Shown here piece after piece: positions 12,401-27,400 of a DNA stretch of 64,000 nucleotides. The notes under the pieces were generated by a model. That model worked only from the letters and a program-made list of their open reading frames with translations. It ran no database searches and was not told where the DNA came from. Origin of the DNA: Dysidea avara (taxonomy: Eukaryota > Porifera > Demospongiae > Dictyoceratida > Dysideidae); NCBI RefSeq assembly GCF_963678975.1, contig NC_089275.1, positions 26,845,977-26,909,976 of the forward strand, read 5' to 3'. Position 1 is the stretch's first letter; each line of letters starts with the position of its first letter. The translations under genes were made by a program, and so were the position numbers.

Positions 12401-15400
12401 ATAAACCTATTGTAAAACTAACTAATCTTCACTTCCGGACAGCATACTGACAGCCAACTTCAATTTCTAGCACACGGAAGCCTCCACACTCGAGTCCCTT
12501 AGTTGGCAATACTTCTTTCCAGCTATACATTATTGGCCCTCCTGTTGATGGTCAACTTCAGACTTGTACTCCAATATGTTCGAGACATCACGTGCCCACA
12601 ACATGTAACAAATAAACAATCCATTCATCAGGTATTATACATCAACAATTCACAGTTTGTGCTAACCTGGCACATGTATAACACATGACGACCACTCAAG
12701 TTTAGCAGCTGCTGCTTTGTAATATGTCTCCACTGAACAGTCTTTCGCCATTTCACTCACGCCATTTCAACAATGCATCACGTGCGCAATTGATCACGTG
12801 ATTCAATATCTATGATTTGCAATGGTTCAGCATTAATTCAGTGACCCTCAAGAGTAGTACAGAGGAGCGCCAGTAGGCAAGTAGCTACCGGAGAGCTCCA
12901 GGGCTGTAAGATTTGGTGTAGGCACTGGCCTATTATGCCCAAAAATTTACCTATTATGCTTTTGAGAATTACTCAAAAATTAAACCAAAATTATGCTTTC
13001 AAAATCAAGATTATGCTCTAGAACTGACTGTTTAATTAGAGTATATCAGCCTTTCCTGACTGCTCTATTAGAGTATCTCGATCTTATTTCTACAAAGTGT
13101 GAACAACCAACAAAGAAACGGTTTAATAAGTTATATTACGTGTTTTTAAATATGAAATGCACTAATAATGCTATTGGCAGTGAATATTTGCTTTCTTTCA
13201 GGCGCGCGTATTGAGCGTTTAATTAATTTTTCAAACATCGTCCCTATTATGCTGGCATTATGCTTGATGCTTTTGGTCACCTATTATGCTTTAAATTATG
13301 CTGGCATAATCGGCCAGTGCCTAATTTGGTGTGATTTTTTATTTTTAAAAATTTTGCCTCTGAAAGGGGGGTTCGTCCGAACCATCCAAACCCCCCTGCC
13401 TACGCCCTTGACATTATACGTGTATAGATGCATAACAAGACCATAGCGGACGCTAATTTTAACTAAAGCCCAGTGTAACTTTATTTTTCACGTGATTAGG
13501 ATTTTTCTAAAAAGGTGTCATGGTTGAGCCAGGTTACCGTACGCAAGGAAATTTTGGCGTCAAAAAAATTTGACGAATCGGTTTAATTCGTCAAATTTAA
13601 ATTCGTCAAATGTTTATAAGCTCCCGTAAAAGTACAGGTTTTGCCTACAATTTCTTCATTTTCGTCAACATTTTATTCGTCAAATCTGCTGAAGTCTGAA
13701 TTCGTCAAATTTTTTTGACGTCAAAATTTCCTTGCGTACGGTACAACGCTTTAACTGACCTCTTGTTTTTTTCTGCTGGACAAGAGTTATTATAAGTATT
13801 ATTTCTGAACTATATTTTACGAAGTTCAATGTTGTCATTACGTTAAGCGCGAACTGGGCGGTGAGCATTAGTTGGAGAAGCCAAACGGAATTGCCGAATT
13901 ATTGGTTCATTACTTTATTGGCATAGGTTGCTGCAAGGAGGAATAAATTTGTTGTTATTATGTCATCTGTTGTTGAAGAAGTGGAAGATACCAAGGCATG
14001 TCAGAGTCTCGAATGTGTTGTGACACGTGATAAAATGAAACTGGCCTGAAGGGAGGCTGAGCTGCGCATCGTAATGTGTTGGAAGATGTGTATTACATAA
14101 GTCTAGTGAGTGAAGTATGACTATTAGTGAATTGCAATGGCCATCCCTGCAGTCTAGACAGCAATTCTTGTCACTGTCAATTTTGTATGATATTTGGAAG
14201 GGGCGTACTGGAATAAACTTTAGTGATTACTTTGAGTTCAATACGCTGTGTACAAGTTTGTACTCCCTAACTTTAAAAGTGTTTTCTTCTACTATCAATG
14301 CTTTCCGTTATTGTTTTTTTGTATCCGTGGCATTCTTGTGGAATACTATTCCTGAGGACATTTTGGCACGAAGCCAGGTTAAACATTTCAGATCTAGATT
14401 GAAACAGTTTATTTTAATGTGATTGTTTAATTCTGTACTTGTATTGTGTATGTTGTTCTGTTTTTGTAATTGTATTTTTGTAACTAAAGATTGTATGTAA
14501 AGGTATCACCTTGTACAGGCACATGCCTTTTGTGTATCCCGTTAAACAATTTGATAATAATAATAATAAAGTATTCATGACTGCAACATGGAGATTACAA
14601 ATTAAGACCATCAGAATGATGAAGCCTTCCACTCCTACTACATATCAAGAAGTGTCACGTGCATAGATGATGCCTGATCCAGCGACAAGCTGTGGTATAG
14701 TTTGCCAATAGCTACTGCATGCTAATCATGCAATGGTGTTGAATAGTGAAGCTGCAGGTAACAGTAGTGTGTAGCTAGGCACAACAATGCACTTTAACAG
14801 TTTTAAACAATACAAGTCTGCCAAAGACAGGACTCGCGTTGTATCTAATGCGTGGGTGAATTTCTTTGGCGAACAGGTCCTACTTGTGCCCCACCATCAC
14901 AAGAAGTCTGGCTACACCACTGGCTGTGGTCTACGTTAGACATAGAAACACAGGGTTCTATGAAATTTAGAAACTCCCAGGCCCTGTAGTAGCACCTTCA
15001 CTTTGCTCAGGAGCCACAATACAGGGCCTTTCAGTTTACTACTATAATTTCCTGTGGTTAGTATATGTATACTCACCTGTAGTTGGGGCAGGTGACATGC
15101 AAATGAGTGCCATGCAGGCCAATAGCCTACGACGTGTGCCAATAGAACCAATTACTGAAGCCAAATAGCCTGCACTACACACCACCCCAACCCATACAAG
15201 AGATTCAAACCTGTAGACTTTGATGGTGGTTGTTTGTGATTAGCAGCAGTATTTGTTGATACTAGAGTCCCTATAGGCTGCCAAACTATGGTGAAACACA
15301 TGTACTGTAAGTCACACATGTACTGTAAATTACTCAGATAAGTTAGTTTGTGTATACATATATAATGTGCTTGTGTCCATGATGGTACTGTATATGAACC

Positions 15401-18400
15401 ATGGCTACTTTGGTGTTTTGTAGTTATATGCACTCCTCATCCTTAGTCACCAGAAGTTTACCACAAGCTGAGTGCAAGTGGTTTATTAACAGTAAATGTG
15501 ACTGGATTTGCGAAAAGGGGTCTTCCACACTCCAATTTTATAAACTTGAAAGACCATAACTTTGGTTTTAAAAACATACAAAGCTGAAACTTTCTTCATC
15601 CATTAACCTATTTTGGTATTCATCATTGATCAAATTTCAGGTCAATAGCTTATACTGATCTGAAGTTATGAGTCGCTAAAGTTAGTAAATTAGATGTATG
15701 TGTAAGACCCCTTTTCGTAAATCCAGTCACAAGTTACAGGTACCTCTGACTTAATATGGATTTGGAGTGTACAATACCATTACATGTAGTGTATAACTAA
15801 CAATGCGTGTATGACTGTTGTACATATAATAATTATTATGATGATCCTGCTATGGTAGTTCTGCTCTGGATTAATTGCTCCATCTGTTGCCCTGTAATTT
15901 TTATAGCATTGTTATGAAGTTGTACTGAAAATAGAACTGGTTGATGGTGCTATTCTGGTGCCTGTGTATTGGTACTGCTTCTGAACATGTATAAGTGGGT
16001 TTCCTCCTTAAGCTTGTTAACCTCGGAGCATCTATGTTTACTCAATTTCCTCGAGGGTTTTGCACAATAGTGCTTCATTTAGTTTATGTCTAATTATGCG
16101 TAACTTGCTCCTACTAGTAATAATAATTGAACACTATACTCGGTTTGGATTCTCCAGAGCACTTGTTTTTTTGTTACATGGGCCAGCTGCCCAAAAATTT
16201 GTCATGCTGTGAAGACCAGAATTGTTATCAAAAAGTGCTCTGACAAGTGAGTTATGGGGCTTTAAAATTGTCTTGTAAATTTAGTACGGGCAATTAATAT
16301 TTTACAACATGAAAACACACTTGTCCCATTACAAAACTGTTGTTGTGAGTGAACGCTTGTTTATCTCTTTGATGCCACTATTTTTGGTGGGGCCCAGGTG
16401 AATGCAAACTGAGAGGGAAATAACTTGAAAATGATAGTGCTTATGTTACTTAGCAATTTTACATTTTGTCATTTACAGACTGTGATAATGCCGGGATAGA
16501 TCTGGTGTTTGTTCTGGATGGCTCTGGAAGTATTCGACGTAGGCGATATCAACTAATAAGAGAATTTGCTGAAAGTGTAGCTTCAGCTCTGACTATTGGT
16601 CCACAAGATAGTTTAGTTGGAGCAATCGTGTTCAGTGCAAGTGCATTTATTCATTTTAACTTACAGCAACACACCAATGCTACAACTCTTCTACCAGCCC
16701 TCAATCCTGGTCTACCATACCCAAGTGGAGGAACTAACACAGCAGAAGCTTTACAACTTCTGTTATCCAGTGCACAAGATGGTACAATGGGAATAAGAGA
16801 TGGACATCCTCATATTGCCATTGTTGTGACTGATGGAGAGTCCAATGATCCTTCAAGCACTAGAACTGCTGCTAATACTCTTCATGCAGCTGGTATCTAT
16901 CAGGTTTATGCTGCAGGATTGGGTGGTGCTGATGTGGATGAACTGAATAGCATTGCTAGTGATCCCTCACTTGTGTCGTTTACAACTACATTTGATACAG
17001 ACAGTGTTATTGAGTTGACAAACAACTTCACTCAGACAATCTGTCTAGAACAAAGTTAGTTTTATAACTCAGATACAGCACTGTCCTAGATGGTGTATTT
17101 GTGTATGTGAATATCAATGCAATCACTCAGTATCAACTCAAGTGCTGTATGGTATTGTAGTTGCTTCCTGTAATACCTATTGTTGAGCTTGTAGATTGGA
17201 AAACAGCTGTCCATGGTTTACTTTGGAAGTCTACTTGCAACATGCATTACTTGTGATAACATACTTGTAATCACCTTAGATTTAGTATTACTTGGCATAA
17301 AATTTAACTTACTGTATAACATAATTCACGTTATTGCAATCAACATGTTAAAATGTACTTTATTATCTAAATTCAAATTTTTTTGTGATACAATATTGCA
17401 GTGTTCCATGTGTTGTAGTGGTGTATGTTATTCAGTTAATGTGTATAATTACTTTATGTGTAATTAGTAATGCTATCTGTACCCGGCACAACTGCAGAAT
17501 TTATATAGCATTGTCTTATAGTACTACAGCACACTATTTTTTCATTTCTATTTACAGCTTGTCAACTACTAGTTGCTCCTGATGATGGAATGATTAATTG
17601 TTCATTGGGAGATGATGGACAAGCTAGTCTTGGAGACACTTGCACCTTCACATGTAATAGTGGTTATGAACTAAGTGGTAATACAAGTAGGTCCTGTCAG
17701 ATTAATGGAAACTGGAGTGGTACTGAGCCAACATGCACACAAAGTAAGAAGTTACTGTTGTAAGACACACCTTTAACCTTAAAATTTAAAGTGTTGAATT
17801 TATACACCTACGTACCAGAAACAGAAACATTTAGGCTGAAAAAATAGAAAATGGATGTATAGACTTTTTTCACTACTTCCCCTTGTTTTCTACAGCCTTA
17901 AATATTTAACGTTTTGCCCAATGTTCTATTGGGGTGAGTGCTCCAATAGAGCATCTTAGTAATTATAAATATCTGGTTTATGTATTATTTAACTCCTTGT
18001 TGCTTTTATAAGTCTTAGAGATGGTTTTATTAACATGAATACTACAGCTACAGTACTAATATAAAACTCTGTGTATCTCCTACTGGAACACATGGCATGC
18101 TTTAAAACTTCATAATAATGCAGTATAGCTACAAGTATAAGGAAACATTAGGAATTCAATTAGGGATCATAAGTAATGAAACTAGGGAGGTTGCTTACAC
18201 TGAAGATTACGCTTGTCTGAAGACATCAGTCAGTCAATTAGGCAGTCACTTCAGGGAAAACTTCCTTTTTAAAATAATTTACTGGAGGGTGTGTACTGAA
18301 GCAATGGTGGATCCAGGTTGGGGCATTTGGGATAAATGCCCCCCACCTTCCCCTTGAGTCCCTGAGCCATACTTCTTTAGAATGAAATGCTGAACCTTGT

Positions 18401-21400
18401 CAGGCAAAAATAAAATTGTATAACTTAAACTCAACTGGAACCAGTCACAGCAGCTGTCAAACTGTCAATGCATACTAAGTGTCTCTACAAATGATTATTG
18501 TGCTGCTGGTTTTTAAGACATTCATAGCCTTTTAACAGCTTTTAAGATTTCACGACCATCTGAAAAGGCCAAAATGACAAAAATCAACTGTGTGGTACTA
18601 CTAAGAGGATTATTTGCTGCTTCAAAAATACAGGAGAATCTCCTCTCCCTAACCACCTACAACTTGTGCCCTAGCTCTCCTTGCCAGCTTCTGGATCCAC
18701 CCCTGTGAAGCTGGCACTTTTAGGCTTGGTTATATATACCCCACACTGCCTAGGCACCATGAAGGTATTGTGAGGATGGTTGTAGGGTAATATTTTTGGC
18801 CAGAAAAGCCATGATCTCTAATATGTACTGTATGCTATAAATACAAGTATAATATGTTTTAATCACTTACCAAACACAATTAACAGTACACATGTTCTTG
18901 AATTGCCACATAATCAGAAACCACAGTACCACATGTTGGGAGGAGGGGCACATTGTTGTGGCATAATATCGCACTCATTGTTTCCATAATAATTATGCAT
19001 AATAATGACGAATATCACATAATCACTGGATTGAACTTTTCTTGCTTCCATGCTTACTCAAATTCTTTTTTCCACATGTCAAATTTGTTGCTTAGAGCAT
19101 GCCAATTTTTTTTACTAGAATAAATTGTATCTAATCCAAAAAAAGCCAAGCTATGAAAAATGGTGCGGTCTTCCAAAATAAGCTAGCATGAAAAAGATGC
19201 CAAAAAGGTAACTTGTTATATAACTCCTGAGCAACTCTACAGGATCACTTGTTTGTAGCTCTTAATGAACTATATACTGGGTGAACAGTAATGTACATGA
19301 ACTCTCTACCAGGAGATTTGTAATGTAACTGAACTCTTCACTGGGTGGCTTGTAATGTAGTTGAACTCTCAACAAGGTGGCTTGTAACATAATTGAACTC
19401 TTCACTGGGTGAGTAGTTGAACTCTCTACTGGGAGATTTGTTACATAGATGAACATTGTAAATGGTAATGTGGTTGATCTCTCTTCAAGGTGACTTGTAA
19501 TGTAGCTGAACTCTTAACTGGGTGACTTGTAATTGGGATGGACTCTCTAGAGGGAGATTTGTAGTGTAGCTGAACTCTCTTCTACTGGGAGACTTGTTAG
19601 CTGTTTGTAGCTGCAGGAACTCTCTATGTGGTCACTTGATAATAGCCAAACTCTCAACTGGGTGACTTGCTACTTCCTGAATGTTCTAACAGGGTGACTG
19701 CATTATTAGAGTACCTCGATTGTGTTACATGTATTTGCAGTGCTAAATTCTTCTAAAGTTATTCTACAATCATTAATCCACCTATATGCAACAATTTTCT
19801 GCTCATTCCTATATGTGGTTTACCTATAGCACTGTGGCAACTAAAAATGTTTTAATCTCAATCACATGATTATTACACACTGTTGGTTTTTGCATTGCAC
19901 ATTCATGATCTCAATCTTGATTTGTTTCAAACCACTAAAAGGCACTCTTAAGGTGATTACTCTAACTACAACCAATTTCAACCTAATTCTCAAAGTGGTT
20001 TAACCTGTAGGCATTACACGTATTATCAGTCATAACTCCATAAATTTTAATCAAATTCCCACCAAAATTGGCTCTGAGGTTTGCTTTAATAAGCTCTTAC
20101 ATGTGCCAAATTTCAGCTTGATTGGGGATAAGTTTGTGTTTATGGTGGATTTTCCACGCCCACAGTGTGGCATGCTGAGCCGCATGACAAACTGTTGATG
20201 TACATTATACTAAATTGAAAATCCTACTTTATGAAACTTAACAATAAAAAAATTCAAGCATTCTATTTTTCACACAAATTGGCTTGTTGTGGTGCAGAGA
20301 AAGGAACAAAATATGGAACTTTGAAACTAGAACTGCAGTGCTGATGAAAATCAACACAAGAAACTTTTAACATTACTTGGCTGAGATGTGCATCCAATCT
20401 ACTAAAGTCCAACCAATTCAAGTTACACTTAGCTGACTCTAATATGGCTGCAAGCCAAAAATAATGCTATTAACTGGCACTGCTGTTGATATTTCCAAAG
20501 GAACTATATAAATAACTAGTAGAGCAGTCACGTATGTGACCTTACCTACTATGTGGTTGGTGTTCCATGAAATGTCTTTTGATATATTTGTGTTTAAAGA
20601 GCATCACATGCAAAGTCTCCAAAACAGAGATGCCAAATCTACAGTCACGACCATTATATGTATTACAATTTGTTGTTGCTGTCGTAAACCATTTGATGAA
20701 AATGATGCGTCTTTTTTATGAAAAGCATAGTGTATATTTAGAAGCACTAAGTCTATCAAGTTTCTATTATGATTTTATGCACATTACCAGATTCAAGTGT
20801 TATTATAAGGATGCTTAGCACAATCTGAAAGCTGCCACTGTATAACTAACATTGCATAAGCCTAATCCTATAAATCCCATAATGATCCCATATAGTCAAA
20901 GGACTTCTATTACCATTAACTGGTAACCAGGGTTGCCCACAGAAGGTGGGACAACTGAGGCATTTTTTCCGGGCCCCAGCCTGAAAGGGTCCCCAGGGGG
21001 CCTCATCAAGGGCTCCTTGAATACCTGTTAAAAAGATCGATATACTCTAATAGAGTAGTCAAGGTCTAGATACTCTAATACATTAGTCACCGTATTCTTC
21101 ACAGGAGCAGTGTAGCAAGCTATGTATGTATGTAGTAATAAACAAGGAGGTAAAGTTGGTGAGGGACAGTTATTGTCATTGTTGACATGTAATGACCTTT
21201 GTTTTGGTCTTTGACTTACAGCTAGGCTGAAGTTGTGATTTGAAGTGGAATTCTCCTTGCCCTAGGGGCCCCACTTTAATTCTTTTCCCTGGGTCCTTTA
21301 ATTTCTCTGGATGGCCCTGTCTGCTTGGTAAGTTAATCAGCTTGTTTGCGAGTGACCACACCCCGGCATCGCTAATGGTGAAGCACAGCTGAGAATTTTG

Positions 21401-24400
21401 CTGAAGAAGTTGTAGTAGAAGAGTTGTTGCCTTATAAAGAGTTCTTTATGACTAGTTGTACCTGGAAAAGGTCTTATAGCTGTGATGGTACATTAATGGT
21501 AATAATTTTAATAAAAACAATTCAGGTGAATTTGGTGATGAATGATCTGGGCACCAAATTCACATGAATTGCCATTATTAAAAATTTTACTACCATCACA
21601 GCCATTTCTTGGCCGCCACCTTGGATTTCATAACTTTTTACACAATAGCCTTTCTGCGGGCTGCACCCTTTTTTTTACAGCTTGGCTGTTTTTGATTATA
21701 TTTACATTATTAGATCATTTACAATCATCAGTTTATTCACCCATACCCATAATACCTTTGTCAGTACTGCATTATATACCAATAGTTTGAATACATTATA
21801 TAGACAGTAAATCTATCTATACAACTGAAATAGCATTATATATGTGCGAAATTACAAACCTAATAATCTTTGGTATTACATTATTTTACTACATTGTTTC
21901 TATATCCAGTTACATGTCCTGATGGATTTACTGGTGACAATTGTGAAACTAACATAAATGATTGTGATCCTAATCCTTGTATGAATGGAGGTAGTTGTAC
22001 AGATGGTGTCGATTCTTTCACCTGTATTTGTGCTGATGGCTACACAGGAGACAATTGTGAAACTAACGTAGATGATTGTGATCCTGATCCTTGTATGAAT
22101 GGAGGTAGTTGTACAGATGGTGTCGATTCTTTCACTTGTACTTGCACTGATGGCTACACAGGCGACAATTGCGAAACTAACATAGATGATTGTGATCCTA
22201 ATCCTTGTATAAATGGAGGTAGTTGTACAGATGGTGTCGATTCTTTCACCTGCACTTGCATCAATGGCTACACAGGCGACAATTGTGAAACTAACATAGA
22301 TGATTGTGATCCAAATCCTTGTATGAATGGAGGTAGTTGTACAGATAGTGTCGATTCTTTCACCTGTACTTGTGCTGATGGCTACGCAGGAGACAATTGT
22401 GAAACTAACATAGATGACTGTGATCCAAATCCTTGTATGAATGGAGGTAGTTGTACTGATGGTGTCGATTCTTTCACCTGTACTTGTGCTGATGGCTACA
22501 CAGGAGACAATTGTGAAACTAACATAGATGACTGTGATCCTAATCCTTGTATAAATGGAGGTAGTTGTACAGATGGTGTCAATTCTTTCACCTGTACTTG
22601 TACTGATGGCTACACAGGTGACAATTGTGAAACTAACATAGATGATTGTGATCCAAATCATTGTATGAATGGAGGTAGTTGTACAGATGGTGTCAATTCT
22701 TTCACCTGTACTTGTGCTGATGGCTACACAGGAGACAATTGTGAAACTAACATAGATGATTGTGATCCAAATCCTTGTATGAATGGAGGTAGTTGTACAG
22801 ATGGTGTCAATTCTTTCACCTGTACTTGTGCTGATGGCTACACAGGAGACAATTGTGAAACTAACATAGATGATTGTGATCCCAATCCTTGTATGAATGG
22901 AGGTAGTTGTACAGATGGTGTCAATTCTTTCACCTGTACTTGTGCTGATGGCTACACAGGAGACAATTGTGAAACTAACATAGATGATTGTGATCCCAAT
23001 CCTTGTATGAATGAAGGTAGTTGTACAGATGGTGTCGATTCTTTCACTTGCACTTGCGTTGATGGCTACACAGGCGACAATTGTGAAACTAACATAGATG
23101 ATTGTGATCCAAATCCTTGTATGAATGGAGGTAGTTGTACAGATGGTGTCGATTCTTTCACCTGTACTTGCGCTGATGGCTACACTGGTGACAATTGTGA
23201 AACTAACATAGATGATTGTGATCCCAATCCTTGTATGAATGAAGGTAGTTGTACAGATGGTGTAGATTCTTTCACTTGTACTTGCGTTGATGGCTACACA
23301 GGCGACAATTGTGAAACTAACATAGATGACTGTGATCCCAATCCTTGTATGAATGGAGGTAGTTGTACAGATGGTGTCAATTCTTTCACCTGTACTTGTG
23401 CTGATGGCTACACTGGCGACAATTGTGAAACTAACATAGATGATTGTGATCCAAATCCTTGTATGAATGAAGGTAGTTGTACTGATGGTGTCAATTCTTT
23501 CACCTGTACTTGTGCTGATGGCTACACAGGAGACAATTGTGAAACTAACATAGATGATTGTGATCCTAATCCTTGTATGAATGGAGGTAGTTGTACAGAT
23601 GGTGTCAATTCTTTCACCTGTACATGCGCTGATGGCTACACAGGTGACAACTGTGAAACTAACATAGATGATTGTGATCCAAATCCATGTATGAATGGAG
23701 GTAGTTGTACAGATGGTATCGATTCTTTCACTTGTACTTGCGTTGATGGCTACACAGGTGACAATTGTGAAACTAACATAGATGATTGTGACCCAAATCC
23801 TTGTATGAATGGAGGTGGTTGTACAGATCGTGTCAATTCTTTCACCTGTACTTGTGCTGATGGCTACACAGGAGACAATTGTGAAACTAACATAGATGAT
23901 TGTGATCCCAATCCTTGTATGAATGAAGGTAGTTGTACAGATGGTGTCGACTCTTTCACTTGTACTTGCGTTGATGGCTACACAGGCGACAATTGTGAAA
24001 CTAACATAGATGATTGTGATCCTAATCCTTGTATGAATGGAGGTAGTTGTACAGATGGTGTCGATTCTTTCACCTGTACTTGCGCTGATGGCTACACAGG
24101 TGACAATTGTGAAACTAACATAGATGATTGTGATCCAAATACTTGTATGAATGGAGGTAGTTGTACAGATGGTATTGATTCTTTCACCTGTACTTGTGCT
24201 GATGGCTACACAGGTGACAATTGTGAAACTAACATAGATGATTGTGATCCCAATCCTTGTATGAATGGAGGTAGTTGTACAGATGGTGTCGATTCTTTCA
24301 CCTGTACTTGCGCTGTTGGCTACACTGGTGACAATTGTGAAACTAACATAGATGATTGTGATCCCAATCCTTGTATGAATGGAGGTAGTTGTACAGATGG

Positions 24401-27400
24401 TGTCAATTCTTTCACCTGTACATGCGCTGATGGCTACACAGGTGACAATTGTGAAACTAACATAAATGATTGTGATCCCAATCCTTGTATGAATGAAGGT
24501 AGTTGTACAGATGGTGTCGATTCTTTCACTTGTACTTGCATTGATGGCTACACAGGTGACAATTGTGAAACTAACATAGATGATTGTGATCCCAATCCTT
24601 GTATGAATGGAGGTGGTTGTACAGATCGTGTCAATTCTTTCACCTGTACTTGTGCTGATGGCTACACAGGAGACAATTGTGAAACTAACATAGATGATTG
24701 TGATCCCAATCCTTGTATGAATGGAGGTAGTTGTACAGATGGTGTCAATTCTTTCACCTGTACTTGTGCTGATGGCTACACAGGAGACAATTGTGAAACT
24801 AACATAGATGATTGTGATCCCAATCCTTGTATGAATGAAGGTAGTTGTACAGATGGTGTCGATTCTTTCACTTGCACTTGCGTTGATGGCTACACAGGCG
24901 ACAATTGTGAAACTAACATAGATGATTGTGATCCAAATCCTTGTATGAATGGAGGTAGTTGTACAGATGGTGTCGATTCTTTCACCTGTACTTGCGCTGA
25001 TGGCTACACTGGTGACAATTGTGAAACTAACATAGATGATTGTGATCCCAATCCTTGTATGAATGAAGGTAGTTGTACAGATGGTGTAGATTCTTTCACT
25101 TGTACTTGCATTGATGGCTACACAGGCGACAATTGTGAAACTAACATAGATGACTGTGATCCCAATCCTTGTATGAATGGAGGTAGTTGTACAGATGGTG
25201 TCAATTCTTTCACCTGTACTTGTGCTGATGGCTACACTGGCGACAATTGTGAAACTAACATAGATGATTGTGATCCAAATCCTTGTATGAATGAAGGTAG
25301 TTGTACTGATGGTGTCAATTCTTTCACCTGTACTTGTGCTGATGGCTACACAGGAGACAATTGTGAAACTAACATAGATGATTGTGATCCTAATCCTTGT
25401 ATGAATGGAGGTAGTTGTACAGATGGTGTCAATTCTTTCACCTGTACATGCGCTGATGGCTACACAGGTGACAACTGTGAAACTAACATAGATGATTGTG
25501 ATCCAAATCCGTGTATGAATGGAGGTAGTTGTACAGATGGTATCGATTCTTTCACTTGTACTTGCGTTGATGGCTACACAGGTGACAATTGTGAAACTAA
25601 CATAGATGATTGTGACCCAAATCCTTGTATGAATGGAGGTAGTTGTACAGATGGTGTCAATTCTTTCACCTGTACTTGTGCTGATGGCTACACAGGAGAC
25701 AATTGTGAAACTAACATAGATGATTGTGATCCCAATCCTTGTATGAATGAAGGTAGTTGTACAGATGGTGTCGACTCTTTCACTTGTACTTGCGTTGATG
25801 GCTACACAGGCGACAATTGTGAAACTAACATAGATGATTGTGATCCTAATCCTTGTATGAATGGAGGTAGTTGTACAGATGGTGTCGATTCTTTCACCTG
25901 TACTTGCGCTGATGGCTACACAGGTGACAATTGTGAAACTAACATAGATGATTGTGATCCAAATACTTGTATGAATGGAGGTAGTTGTACAGATGGTATT
26001 GATTCTTTCACCTGTACTTGTGCTGATGGCTACACAGGTGACAATTGTGAAACTAACATAGATGATTGTGATCCCAATCCTTGTATGAATGGAGGTAGTT
26101 GTACAGATGGTGTCGATTCTTTCACCTGTACTTGCGCTGTTGGCTACACTGGTGACAATTGTGAAACTAACATAGATGATTGTGATCCCAATCCTTGTAT
26201 GAATGGAGGTAGTTGTACAGATGGTGTCAATTCTTTCACCTGTACATGCGCTGATGGCTACACAGGTGACAATTGTGAAACTAACATAAATGATTGTGAT
26301 CCCAATCCTTGTATGAATGAAGGTAGTTGTACAGATGGTGTCGATTCTTTCACTTGTACTTGCATTGATGGCTACACAGGAGTCAATTGTGAAACTAACA
26401 TAGATGATTGTGATCCAAATCCTTGTATGAATGGAGGTAGTTGTACTGATGGTGTCGATTCTTTCACCTGTACTTGCGTTGATGGCTACACAGGCGACAA
26501 TTGTGAAACTAACATAGATGATTGTGATCCTAATCCTTGTATAAATGGAGGTAGTTGTACAGATGGTGTAGATTCTTTCACCTGTACTTGCGCTGATGGC
26601 TACACTGGTGACAATTGTGAAACTAACATAGATGATTGTGATCCTAATCCTTGTATGAATGGAGGTAGTTGTACTGATGGTGTCGATTCTTTCACCTGTA
26701 CTTGCGCTGATGGCTACACAGGTGACAATTGTGAAACTAACATAGATGACTGTGATCCAAATCCTTGTATGAATGAAGGTAGTTGTACAGATGGTGTCGA
26801 TTCTTTCACCTGTACTTGTGCTAATGGCTACACAGGAGACAATTGTGAAACTAACATAGATGACTGTGATCCTAATCCTTGTATGAATGAAGGTAGTTGT
26901 ACAGATGGTGTCAATTCTTTCACCTGTACATGCGCTGATGGCTACACAGGTGACAATTGTGAAACTAACATAGATGATTGTGATCCAAATCCTTGTATGA
27001 ATGGAGGTAGTTGCACAGATGGTGTCGATTCTTTCACCTGTACTTGCGCTGATGGCTACACTGGGGACAATTGTGAAACTAACATAGATGATTGTGATCC
27101 CAATCCTTGTATGAATGGAGGTAGTTGTACAGATGGTGTCAATTCTTTCACCTGTACATGCGCTGATGGCTACACAGGTGACAATTGTGAAACTAACATA
27201 AATGATTGTGATCCCAATCCTTGTATGAATGAAGGTAGTTGTACAGATGGTGTCGATTCTTTCACTTGTACTTGCATTGATGGCTACACAGGTGACAATT
27301 GTGAAACTAACATAGATGATTGTGATCCCAATCCTTGTATGAATGGAGGTGGTTGTACAGATCGTGTCAATTCTTTCACCTGTACTTGTGCTGATGGCTA

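Larger units (their letters stand above)
9639..16478. other. 6.8-kb intron of the receptor, filled with repeats
   Basis: Between the linker exon and the VWA exon no further domain exon was recognised. The intron holds a pogo-like MITE (10533), a 1.2-kb TIR element (12180), two further MITEs (13537, 15497), a LINE 3' end (14117) and copies of the dispersed ACTCTAATAGAG motif (10596-10670, 11662, 13044-13084). Segments near 10131-10270 and 11160-11290 share two pieces, one in direct and one in inverted order. Confidence 0.5.
17744..21909. other. 4.2-kb intron between Sushi and EGF exons
   Basis: No exon was found. The EGF exon begins in the middle of an EGF module (its last third), so an upstream exon with the first half could exist here, but none with a plausible C-x-N-G-G-x-C pattern was seen. 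The intron contains a 404-bp TIR element (18302), a composite minisatellite repeat (19230-20215) and part of a hairpin element (21480-21692). Dispersed ACTCTAATAGAG motifs lie at 17920-17955 and 21038-21092. Confidence 0.5.
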
